64,000 bases of DNA from an uncultured Lactobacillus sp. (GCF_944327175.1 NZ_CALVGT010000017.1:1-64000); one strand, 5' to 3'. Numbered from the stretch's first letter, positions 16,846 to 26,002 are shown. Notes: generated from the sequence alone by a model not told the origin. Numbers and translations are program-made.

Positions 16846-17952
16846 TTAGTCAAGTGTCATTTCCGTTGCCGGATCAAAGAAGTGAGCCTTGTTCATGTCA
16901 AAGCCCAGTTTAACCTTGACACCGGGCTTGACATAATCGCGGGAGTCGACCTTGCAGACTACTTCATTATTGCCAATGTTTGTGTATAATTGGGTCTCTG
17001 CCCCAAGGAGCTCAGAAACCGTAACTTCAGCAGTGGCAATATCTTCTGGGAAGGTTTCCATGAACATCTGCTCTGCGTGAATGTCTTCTGGTCTGATCCC
17101 CATAACCAATTCCTTGCCTTGGTAGCCCTGCTGGCGCAGCTTCTTCAGCCGCCCTTCTGGCAAGAGGAAGTTCATGCTCCCGTCATCTGACACTACATGG
17201 TCACCATTTAAGTGAACCCGGCAGAAATTCATCGCTGGTGAGCCGATGAAGCTGCCGACAAAGACATTGACTGGGTGCCGGTAAACTTCTTGAGGAGTCC
17301 CAACCTGCTGGATCTTCCCGTCCTTCATGATGACAATCCGGTCTGCCAGGGTCATGGCTTCAACTTGGTCGTGAGTCACGTAAATCGTGGTGGTCTTCAA
17401 TTGGTGGTGAATTTTAGCAATTTCGGCACGCATTGAAACACGGAGCTTGGCGTCCAAGTTTGACAAAGGTTCGTCCATCAAGAAGATTGGCGCGTCCCGG
17501 ACGATGGCTCTACCCAGGGCCACCCGCTGTCTCTGCCCACCGGACAGGTCGGCCGGCTTGCGCTTCAAGTATTCGGTCAAACCCAAGACCTTGGCCGCGT
17601 TCTTGATCTTCTTGTCAATCACGTCTTTAGGAGTCTTGCGGATCTTTAAGCCAAAAGCCATGTTATCATAGACAGACATGTGCGGGTAAAGGGCGTAGTT
17701 TTGGAAAACCATGGCGATATCCCGGTCCTTGGCCGGCAAGTCATTCATCCGCTTGCCCCCGATCTTCAAGTCCCCCTTGCTGATGTCTTCCAGGCCCGCG
17801 ATCATCCGCAGGGTTGTTGACTTGCCGCAACCTGACGGGCCAACGAAGACAATGAATTCTTCATCATTGATGTGCAGGTTGAAGTCAGTAACGGAATAAT
17901 CCTTCGCCTTCTCATATTTTTTGTATACGTGTTCTAAATCAATTTGTACCAT
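16846..17952 (-). CDS. msmK: Multiple-sugar ABC transporter ATP-binding protein
   Basis: 368 residues, MalK/UgpC-type ATPase. The ABC domain has Walker [12 protein letters not shown]-loop [12 protein letters not shown], signature LSGGQRQR, Walker [14 protein letters not shown] and switch His in THDQ. The C-terminal ~130 residues form the regulatory OB-fold domain (GIRPEDIH, and [13 protein letters not shown] at the end). It should energise the MsmFG permease from the cytoplasmic side. GAGGAAG precedes ATG 17952, 16 bases after the GH32 stop. Confidence 0.93.
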   Translation of the reverse strand: MVQIDLEHVYKKYEKAKDYSVTDFNLHINDEEFIVFVGPSGCGKSTTLRMIAGLEDISKGDLKIGGKRMNDLPAKDRDIAMVFQNYALYPHMSVYDNMAFGLKIRKTPKDVIDKKIKNAAKVLGLTEYLKRKPADLSGGQRQRVALGRAIVRDAPIFLMDEPLSNLDAKLRVSMRAEIAKIHHQLKTTTIYVTHDQVEAMTLADRIVIMKDGKIQQVGTPQEVYRHPVNVFVGSFIGSPAMNFCRVHLNGDHVVSDDGSMNFLLPEGRLKKLRQQGYQGKELVMGIRPEDIHAEQMFMETFPEDIATAEVTVSELLGAETQLYTNIGNNEVVCKVDSRDYVKPGVKVKLGFDMNKAHFFDPATEMTLD

Positions 17953-17968
17953 TGCTACTCTTCCTCAC

Positions 17969-19249
17969 TTATTCCCAGATTGCTTGCTTAATCCCGTAAA
18001 TGAAGGTAAAAAGACTTAAAGTCTGCTTTTGGGCAAACAGCTCCAGGCATGAATTATCAAAATTAAGGCTCAAGTCATCACCAGCTGCTGGCAATTGGTA
18101 TGACCGCTGGTAAATTGGCGAGACAACCGCGACTTGATAGCAGTCCGGCTGGCGGCTGATTTCAATCCGCCCGTTTGTGCCGATCAAGCTCAGCTTCTTG
18201 CCAGGCTTGAAGTCTGGCAATTGATAACTTCCATTTTCAACTTCAGGGCCAAATTCCTTCCACTCAGTTACCGGGCTTTGGACCAATTGCCCATCAAGCA
18301 GGCTGAGCCGGCGCGGCAAGCCCATCATGCCATTCCAATTATGGCCAGTATCAGCCAGGTAGTCAGCTTGATCCACGCTTCTCAGCCAAGGAATCATGAT
18401 TCGCCGGCCATCTTTGTCAGTGAATGATTGTGAAGCATAGAAGTCAGGACCGGCGTCGAAGAGCTGCTGGTCAAGCGGGGTCATTTCTCCGCTTTCCCAG
18501 TCCATTTCTCCCTTGACAATATTGACTGTGCTGAAGTGACCATCACCATGAATCGTACTGAAGGCCAAGAAGGCTTGACCATCAATTTCAAAATAGTCTG
18601 GGCATTCAGTCATCCGGCCCATATATGGCTGGTCCTTCAAGATGGCTGAAACATATTCCCACTTGACCAGGTCGGCTGATTTAAACAGGAGAACCTGCCC
18701 GTGACCATTTACCGCCCCGGCAACAACCAGGTAGTAGCTGCCGCCATGTTCAAAGACCTTTGGGTCCCGGAAGTCAGCCTTGGCTAGTCCGGCTGGGCCA
18801 TCGGCCGCCGTTAAAATCGGGTTTTCGGGATATTTTTCGAAATTCAAGCCATCGTCTGAATACGCCAGGCACTGAGTCTCATCAATCGTCCCGTCACTGG
18901 CAACGTGGTGGGCCGTGTAGAGTAGATATAAGCGGTCATCCTTGACGATGGCAGAGCCGGAAAAGACTCCGCCCTTTCTCTCGTAAGCTTGGTCTGGCTC
19001 CAGGGCCACCCCCAAGTCTTCCCAGTGCTTCAAGTCCTTGCTGCGGGCATGGTACCAGTGCATGGTATCCCAATGGGCCCCGTAAGGGTTGTACTGGCAG
19101 AAAAGGTGGTACCAGCCCTTAAAGTAAATCAAGCCATTTGGATCATTGATCCAGCCAACCGGCGCCGTAAAGTGCTGGTCTGGCCGGAAAGGATCTTGGT
19201 CAAGAGCCCGGACTTTTTGATAGATATATTGATTAGCGTTCATTGTCAT
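17969..19249 (-). CDS. bfrA: GH32 beta-fructosidase / sucrose hydrolase
   Basis: 426 residues. GH32 signatures are present: WINDPNG with the nucleophile Asp at about residue 36, FRDPKVF (transition-state stabiliser) near 160, and MTECPDYF with the acid/base Glu near 215. A ~130-residue C-terminal part would form the beta-sandwich but looks short. There is no signal peptide, so hydrolysis is cytoplasmic, after uptake of sucrose or short fructans. The start overlaps the msmG stop by one base (TAATG); ATG 19243 is an alternative start. Because uptake here is ABC-type and not PTS, the substrate is expected to be unphosphorylated sucrose or fructo-oligosaccharide. bfrA is named by analogy with the Lactobacillus acidophilus msm cluster. 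Confidence 0.88.
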   Translation of the reverse strand: MTMNANQYIYQKVRALDQDPFRPDQHFTAPVGWINDPNGLIYFKGWYHLFCQYNPYGAHWDTMHWYHARSKDLKHWEDLGVALEPDQAYERKGGVFSGSAIVKDDRLYLLYTAHHVASDGTIDETQCLAYSDDGLNFEKYPENPILTAADGPAGLAKADFRDPKVFEHGGSYYLVVAGAVNGHGQVLLFKSADLVKWEYVSAILKDQPYMGRMTECPDYFEIDGQAFLAFSTIHGDGHFSTVNIVKGEMDWESGEMTPLDQQLFDAGPDFYASQSFTDKDGRRIMIPWLRSVDQADYLADTGHNWNGMMGLPRRLSLLDGQLVQSPVTEWKEFGPEVENGSYQLPDFKPGKKLSLIGTNGRIEISRQPDCYQVAVVSPIYQRSYQLPAAGDDLSLNFDNSCLELFAQKQTLSLFTFIYGIKQAIWE

Positions 19250-20094
19250 TATTTGTCACCATTACCTGCTGAGCCCAAACCTTGGACCAGGTACTTTTGC
19301 GCGAAAATGTAGACCAAGACCAATGGAATCGTAGAGATCGTCAAGATAGCCATCACTTGGTTCATGTAGACTGGCTGGGTTACATTGACATTGGTAATTG
19401 CCACTTGGAGCGGGAACTGGCTTGAGTCGTTTAAGACCATCAGTGGCCAAACGTAGTCGTTCCAGCTGCCGATAAAGGCCAGAGTGCCGACCGTGGCAAT
19501 GGTTGGCTTAGCCATTGGCAAGAGAATATTCCAGAAGATCCGGAAGCTGCCGGCCCCTTCCATGGCTGCGGCTTCACTAACGCTTTCCGGGATGGCTTCA
19601 AAGGCATTCTTGAACATGTAGATGTAGAAAGGACTCGCCATCCCCGGCAAAACAACTGCCAGGATCGTGTTCAGCAGACCCATGTTTTTGGCAATCTGGA
19701 ATTGCTGGATGATCAAGGTCGCGCCTGGAATAACCATCATCGCGATCAAGATGCTGAACAAAATCTTGTTGCCAGTAAATTTGAACTTGGCAAAACCATA
19801 ACCGGCCAAACCATTAATGACTAAAGATCCAGCGGTAAGACACAGGGCATAAGTCACTGAGTTCAAAATATAGTGCATGATTGGGAAACGCTTGAACAGT
19901 TGCGCGTAAGCCCCAAACCATTCATTGATATTAGCTGATGGCAGGAAGGCCTTCCAGCTGGTCATATTTTTGTAAATTTCTGCTTCGCTCTTCATGGATG
20001 AAGTAATCATCCAAACCAATGGGAATAAGAAGAACAAGGCAATCAAAGTAATCAAGACAGTCGTCCAGATCAGATTGAATCTTTTTCTAGTCAT
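19249..20094 (-). CDS. msmG: Sugar ABC transporter permease MsmG
   Basis: 281 residues from ATG 20094, which overlaps the msmF stop by 8 bases; the frame is open to 20166 but within msmF. It is a MalG-like permease with six predicted helices. The EAA motif for ATPase docking is AAAMEGAGSFRIFWNILLPM near residue 190. It partners MsmF and MsmK. Confidence 0.92.
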   Translation of the reverse strand: MTRKRFNLIWTTVLITLIALFFLFPLVWMITSSMKSEAEIYKNMTSWKAFLPSANINEWFGAYAQLFKRFPIMHYILNSVTYALCLTAGSLVINGLAGYGFAKFKFTGNKILFSILIAMMVIPGATLIIQQFQIAKNMGLLNTILAVVLPGMASPFYIYMFKNAFEAIPESVSEAAAMEGAGSFRIFWNILLPMAKPTIATVGTLAFIGSWNDYVWPLMVLNDSSQFPLQVAITNVNVTQPVYMNQVMAILTISTIPLVLVYIFAQKYLVQGLGSAGNGDK

Positions 20095-20968
20095 CTTTTT
20101 GCGCTCTCCCTTCAACCTTTCTTTGAATGATCGTAAAGAAGATAATGACGATACCGTAGATGACACTCATCGCGGAGGCCAGGCCCAGTTGTCTGTCCGT
20201 AAAGCCAGTCCGGTAAATGTAGTAGATTGGCGTCATCGTCGCGTTGTCCGGCCCACCCTGGGTCATGATCATGGCTTGGGTCATCAAATTCAAAGCCGCA
20301 ATCAAGGTCGTAGTCATAATCATCATCGTCGTTGGCCGCAAAGACGGCATGGTAATGTGGCGGAAACGCTGCCAGGCATTGGCTCCATCTAATTCAGCCG
20401 CCTCATACAAGCTGTGGGGAATATCCTGCAAACCAGCCAGGAAAATCAGCATTTGGTAGCCAGCTCCCTGCCAGGCAGAAATCCCGATGATGACAAACAT
20501 CGCCTGTTTAGGTGAAGTCAAGAGCGGCTGCGGACTGATATGAATCAAGCCAAGCAAGTTGTTCAGCAAACCTTGGTCAGGGTTGACAATATACATCCAC
20601 AAAACGGCAGTAACCGTCAATGAAACCACGTTTGGGGCAAAGAATGAGATCTTAAAGAACATGTTACCCGGCCGCTTTTTATTAACGATCAAAGCTAAGC
20701 CTAAGGCCATCCCCAACTGAATTGGGATAATGAAGACCACAAATTGCAGAATATTGCGCAAACTCTTGATAAAGACCGGGTCTGTAAGGGTTTGGATATA
20801 GTTTTGCAAGCCGACAAACTTTTTCAGACCTGGGGTCAGCATGTTGTAGTCAGTAAAAGAATAGTTGACTGACATGCAGAATGGAATAATCAAGAATGTC
20901 AACAGCAGTAGCAATGCTGGCAAGACATAGAGCCAGCCAACTTGCTTGTGCCAGCCTTTTTGATTCAT
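20087..20968 (-). CDS. msmF: Sugar ABC transporter permease MsmF
   Basis: 293 residues from ATG 20968 (AGAGGA 7 bases upstream; 20986 is in frame but holds the ribosome site). It is a MalF-type permease with six helices and EAA loop YEAAELDGANAWQRFRHITMP. It forms the other half of the membrane channel. It is the gene after msmE in the operon. Confidence 0.92.
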   Translation of the reverse strand: MNQKGWHKQVGWLYVLPALLLLLTFLIIPFCMSVNYSFTDYNMLTPGLKKFVGLQNYIQTLTDPVFIKSLRNILQFVVFIIPIQLGMALGLALIVNKKRPGNMFFKISFFAPNVVSLTVTAVLWMYIVNPDQGLLNNLLGLIHISPQPLLTSPKQAMFVIIGISAWQGAGYQMLIFLAGLQDIPHSLYEAAELDGANAWQRFRHITMPSLRPTTMMIMTTTLIAALNLMTQAMIMTQGGPDNATMTPIYYIYRTGFTDRQLGLASAMSVIYGIVIIFFTIIQRKVEGRAQKDD

Positions 20969-21014
20969 TTTGTTTCCTCTTCTCAAAAACTCTGTTTACC
21001 TGTCAAATGCAAGT

Positions 21015-22307
21015 CTAGTTCTTTTGGTCCAGGTACTTTTGCATTACCTTGGCCTGCTTGTTCAACAGGCTTTGCACATCGGTATTTGGCTTGTAAGTCG
21101 CATCTTGCAGGGTTTCAGCAAAAGTTCTGGTGATTTGCGGGTAGTTGACGATAACTGGACGGGCGTGGCCGCTTTGCTGGTTTTGCTTGATAAAGAATTT
21201 GGTTGCTTCATCAGCCTGCTTCAGCATCAGCTTAGAAGTTGACTTCCGGGCTGGCAAAACAGTGTTGGCCATGTCGGTCCGGTAGCTGGCCTTAGTGCCA
21301 GCCAGGTAGTTGACTAAGGCCCCAGCAGCCTTCTTGTTCTTGGCTTGGGATGACATTGCATATTGCCATGAACCAGTTGGAGAAACCAGCTTCTTGGTCT
21401 TTGGTGATACTGGGTAAGGCAAAACGCCCCAGTCAAGGTTCTTGTATTGGGTCTTCAGAGTTTGCACTTCCCAAGTCCCAGTCATCAGCATCGCGTACTT
21501 GCCAGTTTCAAAGCCCTTGTCCTTTGGGCTGACAGTGGTGTACTTGTTCTTAACCAAGTCTTGGATAAACTTCACGGCTGAAGCAGTTTCTTTGGAATTG
21601 AAGTAGCCCACAGCCTTAGTGCCAGCCTTGTTGGTAATGTCGCCGCCAGCTGACCAAATAAATGGTGCCAGTGAGTACAAGGACATTTCTGAGTGGTCGT
21701 TCAAGCTCATGTTCAAAATTGGCGTCTTGTACTTGTCATGCAACTTCTTGCAGATCGCGTTAAACTGGTCCCAAGTCCATGGCTTGCTCAAAGTTGGCAA
21801 TTCAGAATCGCTGATACCGGCTGCCTTGAACATCTTCTTGTTGTAGTAAAAACCAATGCTTGATTCTGAGTAGCCAACTGCGTAAAGCTTACCCTTGTAA
21901 GTCCCCTGGGCCTTGATAGTTGGCAGGATATCATCCTTCTTGGTGATATACTGGCCAACTGGTTGGATAATCTTAGCATTGGCGTAAGCCGCCGTATTTG
22001 GCCCGTCCAAAGTCAAAACATCTGGCAAACTGCCGGAGTTCACGGCCGCGTTCAGCTTGTCTTCATAACCGCCACCTGAACCTGACCGCGGGATATACTT
22101 GACAGTTGCATGATAGCCATGCTTGTTGCTCTTGTTGAAATCCTTGATGTTCTTGGCCAAGGCCTTGCCTTCTGGGTCAGTATTTGAGAAGTGAACCCAC
22201 ATGGTAATGTCCTTGCTGTCAGCGTTTTTTGATCCATTTGAGCAGGCTGTCAAGCTCAAGCCAGCCAAGGCTGCCACCGTCATCACGCCAATTTTCCAAT
22301 GCTTCAT
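21015..22307 (-). CDS. msmE: Sugar-binding lipoprotein MsmE
   Basis: 430 residues from ATG 22307, with AGGAGG 8 bases upstream; an upstream in-frame start at 22340 lies in the operator. The signal peptide ends in lipobox LTAC near residue 21. It is an SBP_bac_1 family extracellular sugar-binding protein, with TMWVHFSNTDPEGKAL at the start of the mature domain and a TGTWEVQ segment typical of the family. It presents oligosaccharide to MsmFG. It is the first gene of the structural operon, directly behind the palindromic promoter and two operators. Confidence 0.92.
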   Translation of the reverse strand: MKHWKIGVMTVAALAGLSLTACSNGSKNADSKDITMWVHFSNTDPEGKALAKNIKDFNKSNKHGYHATVKYIPRSGSGGGYEDKLNAAVNSGSLPDVLTLDGPNTAAYANAKIIQPVGQYITKKDDILPTIKAQGTYKGKLYAVGYSESSIGFYYNKKMFKAAGISDSELPTLSKPWTWDQFNAICKKLHDKYKTPILNMSLNDHSEMSLYSLAPFIWSAGGDITNKAGTKAVGYFNSKETASAVKFIQDLVKNKYTTVSPKDKGFETGKYAMLMTGTWEVQTLKTQYKNLDWGVLPYPVSPKTKKLVSPTGSWQYAMSSQAKNKKAAGALVNYLAGTKASYRTDMANTVLPARKSTSKLMLKQADEATKFFIKQNQQSGHARPVIVNYPQITRTFAETLQDATYKPNTDVQSLLNKQAKVMQKYLDQKN

Positions 22308-22325
22308 ATTTTTTCCTCCTATGAA

Positions 22326-22341
22326 TTTGAAACGTTTCAAA
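22326..22341 (-). promoter_or_regulatory. Proximal LacI-type operator (msm operon)
   Basis: A perfect 16-bp palindrome, TTTGAAACGTTTCAAA, in the msmE 5' untranslated region, 19 bases before the start codon. It shares the core TGAAACGTTTCA with a second site at 22386-22397, 58 bp away centre to centre (between five and six helical turns). The likely ligand is MsmR, with CcpA as an alternative since the sequence resembles a short cre. Confidence 0.8.
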
Positions 22342-22385
22342 TTCCATCTTATTTAAAAGTGGCCGAACGATTTTTGACCACTTTT

Positions 22386-22397
22386 TGAAACGTTTCA
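22386..22397 (-). promoter_or_regulatory. Distal LacI-type operator (msm operon)
   Basis: TGAAACGTTTCA, a perfect 12-bp palindrome just downstream of the -10 element of the msmE promoter (about +7 to +18), where a bound repressor would block RNA polymerase. Same core as the proximal site. Confidence 0.8.
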
Positions 22398-22410
22398 TTT
22401 TACAATATTA

Positions 22411-22451
22411 ACTATAATAGCGCTTGCAGGAGATGTCAAGCGCTATTATAG
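22411..22451 (-). promoter_or_regulatory. Palindromic msmE promoter
   Basis: On the minus strand TTGACA (22434-22439), 17 bases, TATAGT (22411-22416): a near-consensus sigma-A promoter. It lies inside a perfect inverted repeat with 15-bp arms (22412-22426 and 22437-22451) and a 10-base centre. The arms read CTATAATAGCGCTTG and its complement. The repeat could also act as an operator or as the 3' hairpin of the msmR transcript, although there is no T-run on the minus side. Confidence 0.75.
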
Positions 22452-22483
22452 AAAATATTTTTATTTTTTGCCAGGTATTTTTA

Positions 22484-23503
22484 TCAAGGCATGGGATCTT
22501 TGAGCAGCTTGTCCCAGTCTTGGCTGCAGTTATTCTTAGTCGTAAAGCCTTCGACAAACTTGACTGGGAAGAAGATGTGCTTTTCCTTCATCATTGGATT
22601 TTCCAGCTTGTCCAGGGCCAATTTAACGGCCATCTCTGCCATCGCCTTGATCGGCTGGGCAATTGTTGAAACCGGCAACCGCTGCTGTTCAGTCATCCTC
22701 ATGCCATCATAGCCTACCAGCTGCAGCTGCTGGGGGACTACGATGCCACGGGCAAAGCTCCAGCGCCAGACATCATATAAGAGTGTATCCGTATTGCAAA
22801 AAAGCCCATCGATCTCAGGGTGCTGGTCAAACAGCTGATCCAATAAAGGGAAAAAGCTGGCAACCGGTTCTAGTTCCCGGATTGCCAAAATTGGCAGCTC
22901 TCTTTCTTTTAAGTAGTCACAAAAGCCTTCATACCGGCGTCTGGTATCGTTGGGATACTGGTTGTAGCTGCCGACAAAGGCTAGGTGTCTGGCCCCGTGC
23001 TTTAGCAGTTCGGCCGCAGCCATGCGGCCCCCTTCATAGTTCTGACTGGCGACGTAAGAAACCCGCTGTTTATAATAACGGTCAATCGAAATAAAGGGCA
23101 GGCGTGAATCAACATATTTATCGATATCACCATAGCTGATTCCAATAATCGCGTCAATTTTGTTTTCCTTGACCATTTGGATATAATCCAGTTCTCGCTT
23201 GGGATCAGCGTCATAGTCGCAGAGCAGCATTTTATAGCCTTGCTTATCTAATGCCTTTTCCACGTGATAGGCAAATTCCGCGTTAAAGGAGTTCCAGATC
23301 GTCGGCACCATCAAAGCGATTGTCATCGACCGCTGAATCTTCAAGCCGCGCGCATACTGATCCGGGATATAGTTCAGTTCTTCAATTGCCTGCTTGACCT
23401 TGGCCAAGGTGGCTGGCTTGATCCCGCTGGCATGGTTGATGACTCTGGAAACCGTCCCTAAACTTACTCCAGCCTTCTTGGCCACGTCCTTCATTGTCGG
23501 CAT
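22484..23503 (-). CDS. msmR: LacI-family transcriptional regulator of the msm cluster
   Basis: 339 residues from ATG 23503 (GGGGTGG 5 bases upstream; GTG 23512 is also in frame). The N-terminal helix-turn-helix is TMKDVAKKAGVSLGTVSRVIN, followed by a hinge (KVKQAIEELNYIPD) and a periplasmic-binding-protein-like effector domain. It should bind the two TGAAACGTTTCA operators in front of msmE and be released by a sugar effector. It is upstream of msmE on the same strand and may be co-transcribed or autoregulated. The gene order msmR-E-F-G-bfrA-K matches the raffinose/fructo-oligosaccharide clusters of related lactobacilli. Confidence 0.9.
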   Translation of the reverse strand: MPTMKDVAKKAGVSLGTVSRVINHASGIKPATLAKVKQAIEELNYIPDQYARGLKIQRSMTIALMVPTIWNSFNAEFAYHVEKALDKQGYKMLLCDYDADPKRELDYIQMVKENKIDAIIGISYGDIDKYVDSRLPFISIDRYYKQRVSYVASQNYEGGRMAAAELLKHGARHLAFVGSYNQYPNDTRRRYEGFCDYLKERELPILAIRELEPVASFFPLLDQLFDQHPEIDGLFCNTDTLLYDVWRWSFARGIVVPQQLQLVGYDGMRMTEQQRLPVSTIAQPIKAMAEMAVKLALDKLENPMMKEKHIFFPVKFVEGFTTKNNCSQDWDKLLKDPMP

Positions 23504-23534
23504 TTTAACCACCCCGATTTGTTTATTGTCCTGT

Positions 23535-23567
23535 ATTTAATATACGCTCTTTTTAATATACGCTCTT
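23535..23567 (-). repeat. Tandem 16-bp repeat in the msmR promoter region
   Basis: Two adjacent copies of TTTAATATACGCTCTT type sequence (first copy about 23536-23551, second about 23552-23567), differing only at the junction. On the minus strand each copy contains TATATT-like -10 material upstream of msmR. Confidence 0.65.
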
Positions 23568-23582
23568 TGTCCCAAGTCCGTC

Positions 23583-23617
23583 AAAAAACACGGCTTTCCT
23601 CAGAAAGTCGTGTTTTG
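23583..23617 (-). terminator. Terminator downstream of yebC
   Basis: A 14-bp stem AAAACACGGCTTTC / GAAAGTCGTGTTTT with loop CTCA and a minus-strand T-run. It is near-identical to the hairpin at 15779-15815. Confidence 0.85.
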
Positions 23618-23639
23618 GATAGCTTAATTTACAGCTTGC

Positions 23640-24371
23640 TTATTCTTCGTCTTCAGCTGCAGCGGTGTAAACGTTGGAAACGTCATCGTCGTCTTCCAAA
23701 GCGTCAACCAGCTTTTCGAATTGTTCCTTCTTGTCGTCTGGAACCGGAGTGGTGTTTTGCGGCACCATGGTCAGTTCGGAAACTGCCAGCTTGTAGCCGG
23801 CCTTTTCCAAAGCATCGCGGACAGCAGTGAAGCTCTTGGCGTCAGTGTAGATTTCGTAAGCGTCGTCGCTGGTTTGCAGGTCGTCGCCGCCGGCTTCCAT
23901 AACGTCCATCAGCATTTGGTCTTCGTCTGCGTCAGTAGTTGACCGGTCGATTACAATGTAGCCCTTGCGGTCGAACATGTAGGCAACTGACCCCGTAGCA
24001 CCAAGGCTGCCGCCGTTGCGGGTGAAGGCCACGCGTACGGATGAGGCAGTCCGGTTCTTGTTGTCAGTCAAGGCTTCAACCAGGATGGCAACACCACCCG
24101 GTGCGTAACCTTCGTAAGTTACTTCATCGTAGTGTTCGTCTGAGTTGCCTTCAGCCTTCTTGATGGCCCGTTGGATGTTGTCCTTTGGCATGTTGGCAGC
24201 CCGTGCCTTGTCCATAACCAAACGCAAGCTTGGATTACCTGAAGGGTCAGGACCACCACTCTTTGCAGCCATGTAAATTTCACGGGAGAGCTTTTGGAAA
24301 ACCTTCCCTCTCTTAGCGTCTTGCGCATTCTTGCGGCCTTGAATATTGTGCCATTTTGAATGTCCTGACAT
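23640..24371 (-). CDS. yebC: YebC/PmpR family protein
   Basis: 243 residues, full length. The N-terminus [21 protein letters not shown] and the motif [19 protein letters not shown] are diagnostic. Members have been described as DNA-binding regulators and, more recently, as factors that help ribosomes through proline-rich stretches; both views exist. The C-terminus is very acidic ([21 protein letters not shown]), as usual. It is a single-gene transcript with its own terminator. Confidence 0.95.
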   Translation of the reverse strand: MSGHSKWHNIQGRKNAQDAKRGKVFQKLSREIYMAAKSGGPDPSGNPSLRLVMDKARAANMPKDNIQRAIKKAEGNSDEHYDEVTYEGYAPGGVAILVEALTDNKNRTASSVRVAFTRNGGSLGATGSVAYMFDRKGYIVIDRSTTDADEDQMLMDVMEAGGDDLQTSDDAYEIYTDAKSFTAVRDALEKAGYKLAVSELTMVPQNTTPVPDDKKEQFEKLVDALEDDDDVSNVYTAAAEDEE

Positions 24372-24453
24372 TTAGGATCCTTCTTTCTGTAATTAATATA
24401 ATCAACTTTTTTATAATAACTCAGGAAGGGCAGAAATTCAACGGTTTCAGCCC

Positions 24454-24975
24454 TTAAATGGCCGACTTTTTTCGCTCCCGCTCCTGCCTCATTTGATAAA
24501 AAATCACCGCCAAAACAATGGCCAGCAAGGCCCCGTTGGCGTCCAGCATCACGTCGTGCACACTGGGGGTCCGGTCCCCGGTTAGGAACTGGTGGAACTC
24601 ATCCATAGCCGCGAAGGCAAAAGCGCTGGCCCAGACAAAGAGGGGGCCGGTCCATTTGATAACAAAAACTCGCCGCAGACCCAGATAGGCAAAAAGGCCA
24701 TAGAAGAAGTAGCTGGTAAAGTGGGCCATTTTCCGGACCACGAACTGGGTAAAGCCGGCTGACCCGTCAGTCTTGACATTGTGCCAGACCCCGCCGTAAT
24801 AGATGTTGAGCCGGTGAATCAAATCTTCCAGCCAGCTCAGGTAGGTATGGATAAAACCGGCCTTCATCTTCTGCTCATGGTAGGTCATCGAGCTTGAGAT
24901 GAAGAGCATGACCAAGACAGCCAGGGCCAGGAGGAGGTAAACTTTTTCTCTTTTGCTAAACTTAAAATCATTCAT
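24454..24975 (-). CDS. VanZ-like family membrane protein
   Basis: 173 residues with four or five hydrophobic segments. Family motifs are clear: FVVRKMAHFTSYFFYGLFAYL and MDEFHQFLTGDRTPSVHDVMLDANGALLA (read as separate blocks around residues 75-95 and 120-150). It is the better VanZ match of the two in this window. Its role in lactobacilli is not established. It is encoded upstream of yebC with an 82-base gap and no obvious shared function. Confidence 0.85.
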   Translation of the reverse strand: MNDFKFSKREKVYLLLALAVLVMLFISSSMTYHEQKMKAGFIHTYLSWLEDLIHRLNIYYGGVWHNVKTDGSAGFTQFVVRKMAHFTSYFFYGLFAYLGLRRVFVIKWTGPLFVWASAFAFAAMDEFHQFLTGDRTPSVHDVMLDANGALLAIVLAVIFYQMRQERERKKSAI

Positions 24976-25083
24976 GTCGTTTATTTTACCATTATTTTCG
25001 TCATTCTTATTGACTTTTGGTTGTTTTTCCCGTATTCTAGTATGATTTGCAGGCGTGCTGTAAATCTTGAAAGGAAAAGATTT

Positions 25084-25965
25084 ATGAAGAAAAAATACAG
25101 ACAGTTAATTATCTGGCCAATTTTACTTTTGGCCACTCTCTTTTTAGCCGGCTGCGCCAAGGATGAACAAACTTCCAAGAGCCAGATCAAGATTATAACT
25201 TCGACCAATATTTATGCCGACATCGCCCAAAATATCGTCGGCAAATACGGGAAGGCTACCGCCTTGATCGCCAACGGCAACTCTGACCCTCATGACTATG
25301 AGCCGACGACCAATGCCGCCAAGACGATGGCTGACGCCGACATCATCGTTGCCAACGGGATGGGCTATGACAGCTGGATGGGCAACCTGGCTGCCTCCAA
25401 CGGCAAAAAAGCCGTCAAGGTTGGGGAAGACTTGATGCAGCTGGATTCCAGCGCCAACCCCCACATCTGGTACAACTTAAATATGCCGAAAAAGTATGTC
25501 ACCTACCTGGTCAAGAAGCTCTCTAAGCTTGACGAAAAGCACACCAGCTACTACCAGGCCCAGGCCAAGAAGTACTTGAAGAAGATCGCCAAGATTGAAA
25601 AACTAGCTGACCAGATCAAGGGTAAAGATGCCAAGCCGGTCTTCGTCAGCGAACCGGTTTTTGACTACGCTCTAGAACGGACCGGCTTCAAGATCGGCAA
25701 CAAGAACTTTGAAGAAGCTACTGAAAAAGAAACCGACCCAAGCGCGGCCGTGATCGCTCAGATGAATGAGGCTATCAAGAAAAAGCAGATCGCCTTCTTC
25801 GTCAACAACACCCAGGCCAGCTCAGACATGGTCAAGTCCTTCGTCAAGAAGGCCAAGAAGCAGGGCATCCCGATCGTGGAAGTCCGCGAGACCATGCCAA
25901 ACAAGATCAGCTATGCTGACTGGATGCTGGCCAACTACCAGAAGCTGGCCAAGTTCGGCGACTAA
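25084..25965 (+). CDS. Metal (Zn/Mn-type) ABC transporter substrate-binding lipoprotein
   Basis: 293 residues from ATG 25084 (AAAGGA about 10 bases upstream; the open frame from 25021 has no site). Lipobox LAGC follows a signal peptide. It belongs to the ZnuA/MntC (cluster 9) family. Candidate metal ligands are His in DPHDYEP, His in NPHIWYN, Glu in SEPVFDYAL and the acidic residue in VRETMPN. It has no long His-rich loop, which is more typical of Mn than of high-affinity Zn proteins, but the metal is not settled. No ABC ATPase or permease gene flanks it, so it is an orphan that must use a transporter encoded elsewhere. Confidence 0.87.
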   Translation: MKKKYRQLIIWPILLLATLFLAGCAKDEQTSKSQIKIITSTNIYADIAQNIVGKYGKATALIANGNSDPHDYEPTTNAAKTMADADIIVANGMGYDSWMGNLAASNGKKAVKVGEDLMQLDSSANPHIWYNLNMPKKYVTYLVKKLSKLDEKHTSYYQAQAKKYLKKIAKIEKLADQIKGKDAKPVFVSEPVFDYALERTGFKIGNKNFEEATEKETDPSAAVIAQMNEAIKKKQIAFFVNNTQASSDMVKSFVKKAKKQGIPIVEVRETMPNKISYADWMLANYQKLAKFGD

Positions 25966-26002
25966 AAGAGAATAAAGAGAGAACACTTAACAAGTGCAAA
26001 TT

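Noticed and set aside
22326..22397. The two TGAAACGTTTCA sites as CcpA cre elements only
   Set aside because: They are 12-bp palindromes beside a LacI-family gene; dual use is possible but MsmR is the simpler owner.
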